64,000 nt of DNA from Nemania diffusa (taxonomy: Eukaryota; Ascomycota; Sordariomycetes; Xylariales; Xylariaceae): the NCBI GenBank assembly GCA_038501195.1, contig JBBPUQ010000004.1, positions 62,001 to 126,000 of the forward strand, written 5' to 3'. Positions 39,025 through 49,301 of the stretch are shown one piece after another. The notes below the pieces were generated by a model, which searched no databases, was not told where the DNA came from, and worked only from the letters and a program-made list of their open reading frames with translations. Each line of letters starts with the position of its first letter. Within the stretch, counting starts at the first letter, position 1. The position numbers were made by a program, and so were the translations under genes.

Positions 39025-42000
39025 TTACAAAAATCGGATAATAACAACTTTTCCTGTAGGGCCGCCAATTGCAACCATAGACCCAAAGCTTGCCACCTGC
39101 ATCATCACCCCTGGCCGGTAGTCTATTGGTAACCACAGTAGGTTTTTGCTGTTTAAGGTTATCCATGAAAAAGAAGGCTCTATTGTAAATGCTGAACGGG
39201 AAAAATCACTCCTTTGACACTCCTTACCGGTTATCACATTCCAAAACTGAAATCCATTTCTGCTAGAGTACGACCTAAGAGTCGTACCAATATCTGAGAA
39301 CACCACGGAACCAAGCGCACCGTAGTAGCTCCCACTCTCTCCGTCTCCCACTAATACCGATCCAGGAATTTTACCGTCTGGTGATGTAGCCGTTATATCC
39401 CAGAGTCGGACCGTACAGTCCTCCGAAGCCGATGCAAGCAGCGCTACCCACAGGTAAAGTAATACTTTGACTGACTGTCAATTAATTGACCCAATCCAGT
39501 CCAAATAATCGGGTTAAAATTGATTGCAGGTAAAGTAATAATTCTTTACCTGACTTGTTACTTGTCAATTACTTCCAATTAATTTTCCTATTTTTTTAAA
39601 TTATTTTTGTTGTTTTTTCTGGTAAAAAAGAAGCCTTCTTTCCTAGGTAGGCTAGGTGGCACCCTGTTTTTAAACCCACTTATTCAGCCACATACACAGC
39701 CACATAACTAGCCACATAACTAGCCACTTACCTAGCCACTGACTTAGCCACTTAAATCTTACCTAGCCTACATTCTACCACCTTACCTACCAACCACCAT
39801 ACCAACCATCCTACCTACCACCCTACCTACTTACCTACCTACTTACCTACCTACACCTACCTACACCTACCTACCTACCTTTGCTTTCTACAATCTGTAC
39901 GCTTTATATACATTGCTTGAGTTACTTGGTCAATTAACTTGATCAATCAAGTCAATAGATTCAGGCAAGTCAGTCAAACAAGCGTTTTTTGCGATCAATT
40001 CAGGTAAAACAAGTCAAGAGGCTATTATTTGACTGACTTTACCTGTGGGTAGCGCTGGATGCAAGGAGTCTACTATCGGGCGAGAACGCTATATTGTTAA
40101 TGTAACCAGTATGCCCTTCCAGCCTTTGACCATTTAGCAAAGTAGCCGTTGTATCCCAAATCCGCATAGTGTTATCGTAAGAGGAAGATGCAAGCAGTTT
40201 ACCGTCAGGCGAGAACATTACTTTGTTAACCAAGTCGCTATGCCTTTCTAATTTTTCACTGTTTAGCGAAGTAGCTGTTACGTCCCATAGCCGGGCCGTA
40301 CAGTCTATAGAAGCTGATGCAAGTAGCCTACCGTCCGGCGAGAACGCTACTCCAGTGATCCAATCACTATGCCCTTCCAACATTTGACTATTTAGTGCGG
40401 TGGCTGCTATGTCCCAGAGCCGGACCGTACGGTCGTAAGAAGCCGATGCAAGTAGTCTACCGTCCGGCGAGAACGCTACTCCGGTGATCCAACGACTATG
40501 CCCTTTGAGCGTTCGTCGGTGGACACCTGTTGCTGCATCCCAAAGCTGAATTGTTTTATCATTAGAAGCCGATGCAAGTAGTCTACCGTCCGGCGAGAAC
40601 GCTGCTCCGGTGATCCGATCATTATACCCTTTGAGCGTTTGTCGGTGGACACCTGCTGCTACATCCCGAAGCCAAATTGTTTCATCATTAGAAGCCGATG
40701 CGAGTGTCTTATGGTCTGGCGAGAAGGCTACTGCGCAGGCCTCATTATCATGCCTTAGAAGCTCCTGCCGGCATATACCTGTCGTCGCATCCCATAGCCT
40801 GATAGCTTTATCGTGTGAAGCTGATGCAAGTATTTTATCGTCAAAGGAGAACGCTACTGCTAAAACACAGCCATTGTGCCCTCGGAGAGTTTGCTTGTGC
40901 ATGCCGGTAGACGCATCCCAGAGCCGGACTGTTCTATCATCAGAAGCCGATGCAAGTGTTTTACAGTCGAGCGAAAAGGCTAATGCACAGACCGCATTGC
41001 AATGCCCTGTAAGCCTCTGTCGGAATACACCCGTCGTCGCATCCCATAGCCCAACAGTTTTATCTTCTGAGGCTGACGCAAGTGTTTTGCCATCCGGTGA
41101 GAACGCTATTGCATAAACATAATGGTCGTGTCCTCGAAGCCTCTGCCGGCGTGTACCGGTGGCAGCATCCCATAGCCAGATTGTCGTATCGCGTGAAGCT
41201 GAGGCGAGAGTCTTGCTGTCCGGCGAGAATGCTACTGCGTTTACCCAATCGCTGTGCTCTTCGAGCGTCTGCTGGGACGCGCCCCAGTGGTCTTCAGCAC
41301 CTAGGATTATTTCGGCCAATGGTAGCCTTTGGTCCCAAAACTGATTTCTAACCCTGCTCGTGGTTGGGCTAAACACGAGTGCAGAACCATACGTCTGTAA
41401 TGGGGCCAGTTCGATAAGTGATCTATGCCTAAGGAAAAACTTGTTTGCATCGCTTAAGAATTCAACGAGATCGGGGTCTACGTCGGGTTGCAACTAACAA
41501 CATTTAGTAAATGGGCGGTATTATAGAGTTCAATACGTACCTGGACAAGATGCACAAGTTTCTGCATCGACAGCAGTCCATCGTCCAGTTTGTCGAGGAG
41601 AGACAAACTCTCAAGCCAACGAAGGAAGCTTGTCTTTAAAAACACCAATAATTGGTCCCTCCCAGCTTTCAAGTACTCACTTTTTTTATCGTCCAAAGAG
41701 CACACATGGTCAACCCAGAAAACGCAGGAGTATCGTAGTGGAGCTAACGGGTCCGGATCAGGGGGTGCCATATCCTCTGGTTTGGCGCCAAGGTCAAGCT
41801 TGTACATGTTCCGTTCTAGCGAGGATATTGCCTTGAAAGAGCGCTCGAGTATGTGAAAGTGTCCTCGCGTCACCCCAGCCGGGTCAAGCACAGTGGCGTA
41901 GTTATTTTGAAGAAAATCCTTGGCCGACTGGTGGATTAGGTTGACTGTTGTTCCGGTTATTGTGACAAAAGAACCACATTCTTGAACCACATCTTCCGTG

Positions 42001-44348
42001 AAGTTGGAGTCCAGCCCGGTAACTAAAGAGAGCTCAGAGATGCAAAGTGGGCGGAATGCAATAAATGCGGCTTTCAATACCTTCTTGCAGTCTTCTGGCT
42101 CCACTCTCCCGCTTTTCTCAATCCTGGTAATCATATGCTGGTATAAGGCTGATAACCCAGGGGGCATCTTTGAGATAAGATCAACAGCGTACGCCCCATG
42201 CTTTTCCCCTAACATTTTGAATACAAGAGCCACCCACAGGAAAGTATTGCCGGCTCGTTGGTGGACTTTGTCAGAAATCTCTTTCAAGATTACATCGTTA
42301 TAGCCTTTCTTACCCTCAAGGACTTTAAGTTTGTGGTCGATGTATGCCTTGACGGGACCTCCTAGACGCTGAGTATCCAACTCGACTAAGGTGTTGGAAA
42401 TCTTGAGTTCAGCAGCAAGGTCAACTTCCGGACGGCTAGAGAGCAGCCACTTCACCTTCTTGGAGAGAGTAAGAGTAGTTGAAATGAGTTTGACAAGGCC
42501 CGCCCGGTCTTCGAAACATTCATCAAGTGCATCGACCGCGAAGTAGACAGGCGATAATCGAGTGTCTTTCAGCATATTTTGAAACATTTCGGATACGGCG
42601 TAATAGCTGTTTTGGTCCGTGAAGACTTCAGGACCTGAATCGTTGTACCTTTGGAGCAAATGGGATATAAGATATGGTTGTTGAAAAAGAAGAAGCCACA
42701 TCAAGGAACGAAGGACGGCCGTAGCGTTGCTCAATTTGGCATCTGTGCCTTGACAAAAGAAAAAGGAAAGCCCTGGTGCTAGGGCGGCAGATTGGTGCGA
42801 GAGCCGGCGGATGAGCCCGATCATTAACATCGTTTTCCCCGTGCCAGCGTGCCCCTTCAACCAAAGGACCTGGCGCTGCAGTGATTCTGCCCCGTCATTT
42901 TTATTTTCCCACTTGCTGAAGGCCGCATATTCGGGTGTGTCAAATATCCACATGTATGCGTCATTAAGCAGCCCTTCCTTGTCACCTTCGATCCGCTTCA
43001 TATCGTCTTCAGGGTCTACCAGGCGGAGAGCTTTGCGGCATTCTGACTCGGTCTTATCTCTACTAGCGGCCTTCTGTTGCGAGATAAAGCTCCGAATATC
43101 CTGCTGGATATCACCAAGCAGCGTGGTCAGCTTCGAGGCGTGGTTAACAAGCTCGCCCAGAGACGCTTTCGTGTTTTCTTGGTAGTACAGGTCTACGTCG
43201 CTCCGAAAAGTGGATTCAATGTCCTTAATGAGGTTGATATCCCCTTCCCAATTATCCAAATTAACGATATCTCGAAGAAACTGTATGCCTAGGTTGCGAT
43301 AATACGAACAAACGCTCTTTATCTGGTATGAGAGAAGAGCTTTGTAAAGTTCGATTATCCTTTTCTTCACATGGCAGAAGACTGCCTGAAAATCGGTACC
43401 TTCAGCCATGTTGTGGTTGTTTAGAAGAAGTTCGGTTAAGGCGCAGTACCAATCCATTCTAGAGATGACGTGGGCAATGCCGTCAAGATTAGATTTCGTC
43501 GCTTGGGCAGGATTGCGAAGTATCTAGACAGGTTGTCTGTTAGCAGAGTTGGAGAAATAAGCGATCAATATTAAGATTTGCTTACTTCTAGCCCAAGACA
43601 AACACCGGCCCATGGAAGGGCGGCTGGGGCAGCTTGTGGTACACTCTGAAGGGTTAGGTTGACTATTCCCTTAGATTTCAAGATGTAATCTGCGATTTCG
43701 CCTACTTTAGTCGTCATCTTAGATACATTTGATATTCTCCTCTGTCCGTTTTGAATCAATTCCCTCATGTTTTTTTGTCGCTGCAGTGGATCTTTCATCT
43801 CAGCCACGAGGTCGGAAGTGGAGGGTTCACCAGACTCGCCTCCAAGAACTTCCTTGAGGATTTTGACGTACGACCTAACCAGCTCCCCTTCGGTCGCTTC
43901 GAGATCGTCGTAGGCAGTGTTCCATATTTCCTCAGACACAGAAACGGTGGGGTTTGGTCGTGCAAGGGGTTCCACCTGGGCTGGGCGTTCGGAGGATATA
44001 GCTAGGCATGCGACCTGTGATGTTGAGGCAGCCTGGAAGTCTGCTAGTCTCGGCTCAACGCTTGGTCGGGCTATCTGAGGATCGGGAGAAGGCCGGGAGG
44101 GTAATCCATGTGACTTTGAGTTGGTAACTGATGACGTTTCTGTTTCATTCGTCAAGTCTTCTTGCACGACTGAATGACATTCTGCTTGAAATCTCAGTTA
44201 TGACTGAGCCTATGCTACGGCTGCTGCTGAGGTACAACATACTGATCAACGGTGTGGTAGACGTAGCCGCCGAGGCAGTGCGGCGAGGTGGGAAGAGTTT
44301 GCGGTACCGCTTCTTCAATCCCCGCCTTAGATTGTATTTCTGAGCCAT
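39025..44348 (-). CDS. NACHT-WD40 (NWD) STAND/NLR-like protein, interrupted by a hAT MITE
   Basis: Exons on the minus strand are 44348-44243, 44181-43586, 43523-41541 and 41493 onward. Introns are 61 nt (GTATGT), 62 nt (GTAAGC, branch GCTAAC) and 47 nt (GTACGT); all joins keep frame. The start MAQKYNLRRGLKKRYRKL is short and basic. Residues about 90-440 are the helical NWD N-terminal region (EEIWNTAYDDLEATEGELV). The NACHT has Walker A GHAGTGKT at 458-465 (42831-42854) and Walker B VYFAVDALDE at 560-569. A linker (IELAPLQTYGSALVFSP) leads to WD40 repeats from about residue 975. The tenth repeat is cut at 40057 by a 619-bp transposon that supplies a TAA at 40039-40041, giving 1379 residues. 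Without the insert and one target copy the last exon stays in frame to 39025 and encodes about 1508 residues. Relatives include the HET-D/E type of non-self recognition proteins. Confidence 0.92.
39431..39438. repeat. 8-bp target-site duplication, left copy
   Basis: GATGCAAG directly precedes the hAT-type MITE and is repeated at 40058-40065. In the host gene this octamer encodes part of the common ASA segment of a WD repeat. Confidence 0.92.
39528..39551. other. Perfect hairpin inside the MITE
   Basis: AGGTAAAG, eight intervening bases, then CTTTACCT. The arm repeats the AGGTAAAG found in the TIR itself, so it may be a subterminal transposase-binding motif or the end of an older nested copy. 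Confidence 0.75.
39775..39882. repeat. CCTA/ACCTACCT microsatellite within the MITE
   Basis: Imperfect array of ACCTACCT, CCTTACCTACC and TACACCTACC words. The same TACCTA vocabulary is scattered through intergenic DNA at 53640-54010 and 60150-61230. Confidence 0.8.
40058..40065. repeat. 8-bp target-site duplication, right copy
   Basis: GATGCAAG, identical to 39431-39438, immediately follows the MITE. Confidence 0.92.
40066..41275 (-). repeat. DNA-level array of about 126-129 bp WD40 repeats
   Basis: Ten WD units of the NWD gene recur every 126-129 bases. The plus-strand word TACCGTCCGGCGAGAACGCT occurs in adjacent units at about 40329, 40458 and 40584. Units six to eight are much more alike than the rest, both as DNA and protein (AAFSPDGRLLASASNDKTIQ, VAFSPDGRLLASASYDRTVR, VAFSPDGRLLASASIDCTAR). 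Such internal homogeneity is known from HET-D/E-type WD genes and reflects repeat exchange. Confidence 0.85.
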
Positions 44349-45403
44349 ACTGTAGATTCGACGATTGTGGCAAATGAGAACTACAGCCAGGTCATAATCA
44401 GTACATCACGTCTGCCTGCAGCAAGAGGGCAAGTTGTTTTCGAATGTTTTTTTGGATGCCTGTTTATATTCCTCTTACTGGGACTGGGACTGGGACAATG
44501 AGAGCAAGTATGCGAGATCTGGTTTGGTGTGATACCCACCTTGAATCTATCGTCTTACGGTGCCACGGCAGGGACAGCTACAGGGTTTGTAGCCATTCAA
44601 ATACTGCCAAGGAGGGTACAGGAGACGTACTTACTGACACTTACTGCATGTCCTCTATTATCTTCCTTCAAGGCGTAAATAGGGGCATCGTAGATAGGTA
44701 TTACCAATTGAAAAGATGCAGTTTAATTGGCACGTAAAGTACATGAATGGGCCGTGCCGAAATCTCTCTATAAAACCTGTACTCAAGCTACAATCCATCC
44801 CGTCGGGCTAGATAAGTATCATGGCTGAGTGCGCTTAACGGCCATACCCATACATAGGTGCAGCTTATCTCACGCCGCAGTCGTCCGTGTGGCCGTCCGA
44901 AACCACTGCTATTATGAGAGGTTACGTAGGACTTTACACTCCGCGATAACAGCTATACTCTTGCCAAGAATTCTGACGACCAGGGGGTGTAAACCTGAGG
45001 CTACAGGCAGAAGGTCAAGATCGAGCATATGTAGTAGTTCCACAGAGGAGAGCTATTATATTGCCTGAGCAGTATTTATGACACTATTTGTATCTGAAGC
45101 CCAAGTTTTTTAGTTTTTTTTTTAGAGTAGGTACCTATAGCTAGAGGTAAAGTTATTAGGTAGGTTGGATATCGCGGGCTAAACCAGGTACGCTAACTAG
45201 CCTACAGCGGCCCGAGCCACTGCATGGCAAAAGCTTAGCTTAGCTTCCTATTTGACTATTATACTGGGGACTACGAATTATATAAATCCTTAAGCAATGT
45301 CGTAATAATACAACGAAAATAGCTATGGGTATGATGGCTTAACATACAGTGAGGACATTGTTTGCTATTGTACTTATTGCGAACCTTACCATAGTATTTT
45401 CTC
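44349..45403. other. Intergenic
   Basis: No gene supported; includes the NWD promoter side (44349 upward on the minus strand) and the 3' flank of the J-domain gene. Short frames at 44444-44737 and 44829-45068 have no domain. A T run with AT-rich flanks lies at about 45105-45125. Confidence 0.6.
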
Positions 45404-46900
45404 TTAACTCTTGTTCCACTTACCATTATTATTATTCCCTCCCTGAATCTTCCGTCTACAAGCAGCGCAAGCTTTCATTTGGCAGTTGGGACACTGCAAG
45501 GCAAACTTCCCCAAAGTCTCGGAGCAGACGGAGCAGACTGTGCGGCCAGGGATCCGATTCCACCACCCAACATGGAGGCAAGCGTTCTGGGGGCCATCTG
45601 TGGGCTTCGGAGGTCGCTTTTGCTGCCTAGTCGTCACTTTTTTGCCATCAGAGCTGCTTTTCTGCTGCTCTCTACGTTCTCTTTCCTTTCTTTTCTGCTC
45701 CGAGCTTTCCCAGGCTTGTCTCAATTCCCTTTGAACACGTTCTACGCGCTCTCGTTCTTTTCGGCGCCGCTCCTCCTGTTCTTGTTCTACGCGTTCCCGG
45801 TCTTTTCGTCGCAGCTCCTCCTGTTCTCGCTCCACGCGCTCTCTTTCTTTCCGCTGGCGTTCTTTCCATTCTCGTTCCTGCTCCTCTCGCTCCTTGCGCT
45901 CTCGTTCTGCCTCTGCCTCGGCTTCTCGCCTGCGTCGAAGTATTTCCTCCCATCTCTGGCGCTGCGCTTCTGCCGCCCTCTCGGCTTCTTGCCTCTGTTC
46001 CTCCATCCGGATCTGTTGCTTCAGTTTGTCAATCGCTATCGTCGTGCTCTGTGCCGCAGACTCGAGAGCAGATACTGTCTTCGTTTTGCTCAATAGCATC
46101 GTGCTCTTTATTCTTATAACAGCACTTCGATTAAGACGTTTTCGCTCCCTCTCTTCCTTTACATCCTTGGACTCTTGGGCAGTGGCACCGAATATGAAGG
46201 ACGACACATTCTTCCACCAACCAGTCTGATTTGCGTTCAGGCGTCCCTCCGCGGCATCTTCTTCTTGAAGACGAGTGATCTCAGCCTCCAGCTCTCTCAC
46301 AGCCCGTCTAGCTTCCCAGATATCCATGTGCTGCTTAGTTCGCTGAGCCAGTAATTTCTCGAGCACCCGTGCCTGTGCGGATCTTTCGGCTTCTTGTGAA
46401 GCTTGCTCTGCTGCTGTCCTGCCATAGCCTTGTTGTGGGGTCGTTCCGAACGGAAACGGCTGGGAGTAGGTGGAAGATTTTGGTCGCGAGAAATCGTATT
46501 GCATACGTTTCGTAGCATCGCTGAGTGTCTCGTACGCTGCTTGAAGCTGTATTTTGTTAAATCTCCATTACAAAGGTATGTAGTACAGGGGCTGAAGGAG
46601 TAACACTATTGAACCTCGTCTTCTCTAATAGATAAACCCAAATACAACAGCGAACGGTACCAGGGTATACGAAAACCATAGCGCGGAACAGCAAGGATTG
46701 ATTAGGAATCAGACACGCCATAAACTTAAGACGGGAATACAAACCCGCTGAAACTGTTCTTTACCATCTGGGCTTGGGTTTTTGTCTGGGTGTGTGACCC
46801 TTGCTAGCCTACGATAGGCAGCTCTGATAGAGTGAGTATCAGCCGTTACCACCACCCCTAACACTGCGTAATAGTCATCGGTGACTGGTGCGGGGGCCAT
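45404..46900 (-). CDS. J-domain (DnaJ/Hsp40) protein with coiled coil and C-terminal CxxC motifs
   Basis: Exon 1 is 46900-46745 and exon 2 is 46546-45404, with a 198-nt intron (donor GTTTGT, acceptor ATACAG), giving 432 residues. Splicing rebuilds an ordinary J domain (about residues 8-72): DDYYAVLGV, the diagnostic HPD in THPDKNPS, and AAYETLSDATKRMQYDF. This implies stimulation of an Hsp70 ATPase. A central part holds a Trp-rich WWKNVSSFIFG motif and then a very long charged Glu/Arg/Lys coiled coil (about 210-345) built on RKERERVE-like heptads. The C-terminus has CSVCSETLGKFALQCPNCQ and CAAC, a probable zinc-binding ribbon. This is a Pezizomycotina-type J protein; client and location are unknown. 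It lies in tandem upstream of the NWD gene on the same strand. Confidence 0.88.
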
Positions 46901-49301
46901 TTTCGTCTCATGCCGCTATTCTACTGGGTATTATGATAAAGCTCCTTGATATATCTTCATATGGTGATGTTCGTTGCAATGGAAAAGAAAAGGAGTGATG
47001 CAAAATATCACAACTGAGTAAAGGTGATGCTACGTAGTCCATGGAGCATAAATCCATCTTCGGCTTAGGAGGGGTAGCAGCAAACTATGCTTCACATTGG
47101 TCCAGATGGCACCGCTGATAGCCACTTGATTTTGAGGTAGCACTTTGCAAGAAGCAACGGCCTTATACACTGCCTCAAGTGGCTAGTAGTGAAAATAAAA
47201 TTACTATGCTTGGCTTCAAGCGAATATAGTTTTTAATACGACTTCACCATTGTCCGATAAGCCGCAGTTAAGTATTAAAGGAGACGGAAGGCGATATATA
47301 ATAAATGCGAAGTATTCATCATAAGTGTATACACTTATAACATCAGCTTAATCTCTAGACTTGTTTACATCCCGTGCAAGCTGTAGTGACATAGAGACGT
47401 ATAATTCAGGCTTATATTCAGGTTTATATTTATTAAAGCTACGTGAACGTACCCAGATTAATTATTCCCGTAGAAACTGCATAATTAAAATGCGACGGGA
47501 GATCTGATTCAGCACCTAACGAAGTTGCCATTGTTCTATTATGGTAGGCGTCTCAAATTCAATGATCTCGCAACATCTCAGAGTAGAAGGTTAGTTTCCT
47601 TCGACTAAGCTACTAGATCGTAAGCTGACGGAGTTAGACAACAAAGTACATCTCAACTTTAAAGATCATTAGATATTACAAGCTAAGCGAGGGAGATTTT
47701 TTGTCTATTTTCACGATAAACCTATAACATACAAGCTTAAACCCCACAAGAGCCGCAACCAGCTTTCTAAGAGAATAGCACCGAATACCTAGGTACTTCT
47801 GAGAGACTGACGCTGCACCCTCTTAAAGCGATAAAGTCACCGACAGGACACAGGTAATGCTGTATTTGTTATATATCTATTATTTTAGCTATATAATATA
47901 ACCTGCTGGTCCTTAAGAGCACCGATCAGGGAGGTGGTGACATAGCCCAGAAATCTAGATGAAAATCGTAGATAATTGTCTCGATCTTAATTAGGAGTTC
48001 CTCATACAGCAATACAGACAAGCAACCCCCTAACCTAAACCTAACACCTTCGCAATAAGGGGGTGGTAAAGCATGTTCCAGATGGTTTCCATGTCGTCTA
48101 ACTCGGTAATCTTGCTCAGGCTACCCAACGCCTATCTATGTGCATGCCTGATCATAGCACCCAAGTTCATAACTGATAACCTGGGCGCTTCTAGCTAGCT
48201 GATTTAATATTAACATACAGCGCATCAACCCAGTTACAACTACACTAAAGCCCTGAAGTCTAGCAACACGTAGATTTAAACAACACTTCACAATGAATTA
48301 CTTTCGCCCTTACGTCTCTCATCATAAGAAAACTATAACCGACTGCGCAGCTAACTGTACAGCTAAACCAACAGACCTAATAAGTAACGCAATTTGTTTT
48401 ATCTCATACCAATGAGTCACGATGATACACCATAGTCTCGCAATAAAACTCTTTCAATAGAGTTTGAGCCGAGCCAAGTCATCCCACTCGTAAACCATTC
48501 AACAGCATCTATTGTCAGAGGAGGTCCTAAGTCCTCCTTCAAGAATAGGGGAGGACTCTACTCCTTATATAATAGCAGTAATTGATACAGATACCCCTAG
48601 AGGTCCTACAGCGACCTAGCTGCGACTTTATCGCCTAACATGTATGGTAGTAAAACAATAAAAACAATAGTCAGAGTCATCGCGTCTATCAATGGGTATG
48701 TCAGGAAGTAAGTGCCGAAATAACAGCAGCGAGCTCTCGTAGATTTACCCCTAATTAGAAGCTAGCATCTTATCCCTTTACCACGTGCTCTCAACATCTA
48801 CCCATGCTCAACGATGAACTTTCTCAGCGTCCCCAACATTACCATCCGGCTAAGCTTCCACCATATTTAACAAATATCATAGACACAGCATCACTTAACT
48901 CCACTCAAATCGCGTCTCAGAATATATCATTTCATGATCTACCAAACCAAGGCGCCGGGACAAAAACTAAGTACAACCCCAGCTGTGACAGTTTGACCGA
49001 AAACATGATGAGAACAGGGGGGTATTATGAATTCACACCGACGCCGTAAAATGCAAACTCCCGACTCTACCAAATCCCACGTCGCCTGCCAGCGGATATG
49101 GTTAGGCGGCATCTACATAATCACGACAGCCTCCTCCAACGCCGATATGCCCATTGGAGAGAATAGAATACCCTTCTATCGCCACTCGCCGTCGTCGTCA
49201 TCATCATCATGTCTAATTTCACGGTCGGTTGAACCCTTGCTTTGCCTAGAGAAAGGAGGTTAGTGACCGAAATGGCGAGGGGGGGGGGGGTTCTGATGCG
49301 C
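46901..49301. other. 2.4-kb gene-poor stretch
   Basis: Moderately AT-rich with stops in all frames. It is probably decayed transposon DNA plus the flanks of the J-domain and stu2 genes. One 81-codon frame at 48804-49049 starts with ATG but has no recognisable domain. A G run at about 49280-49290 and a TCA/TCG simple repeat at 49190-49210 lie near the stu2 3' end. A short CCCTAACCTAAACCTAAC string at 48028 resembles telomere repeat but is too brief to interpret. Confidence 0.55.

Larger units (their letters stand above)
39439..40057. mobile_element. Non-autonomous hAT-type MITE (619 bp)
   Basis: The ends are perfect terminal inverted repeats of 22 bp beginning CAGCGCTACCCACAGG and extending to GTAAAGT; they are 39439-39460 and 40036-40057. 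It is flanked by an exact 8-bp duplication, GATGCAAG. An 8-bp duplication together with a TIR starting CAG is diagnostic of the hAT superfamily. There is no coding capacity. Internal features are an 8-bp-stem hairpin AGGTAAAG..CTTTACCT at 39528-39551, AGGTAAA and TTGACTGACT subterminal motifs, and a long ACCTACCT/CCTA array at about 39775-39882. Intact TIRs and duplication suggest a fairly recent insertion. The autonomous partner is not in this window. Confidence 0.93.

Noticed and set aside
45479..46096. 205-codon plus-strand frame
   Set aside because: It is the antisense shadow of the Arg/Glu-rich coiled coil of the J-domain gene.
48025..48050. Telomere-like CCCTAACC string
   Set aside because: Only about three imperfect units; too short to call an interstitial telomere.
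48804..49049. 81-codon frame with ATG
   Set aside because: No recognisable domain and no supporting signals; mentioned only in the intergenic entry.
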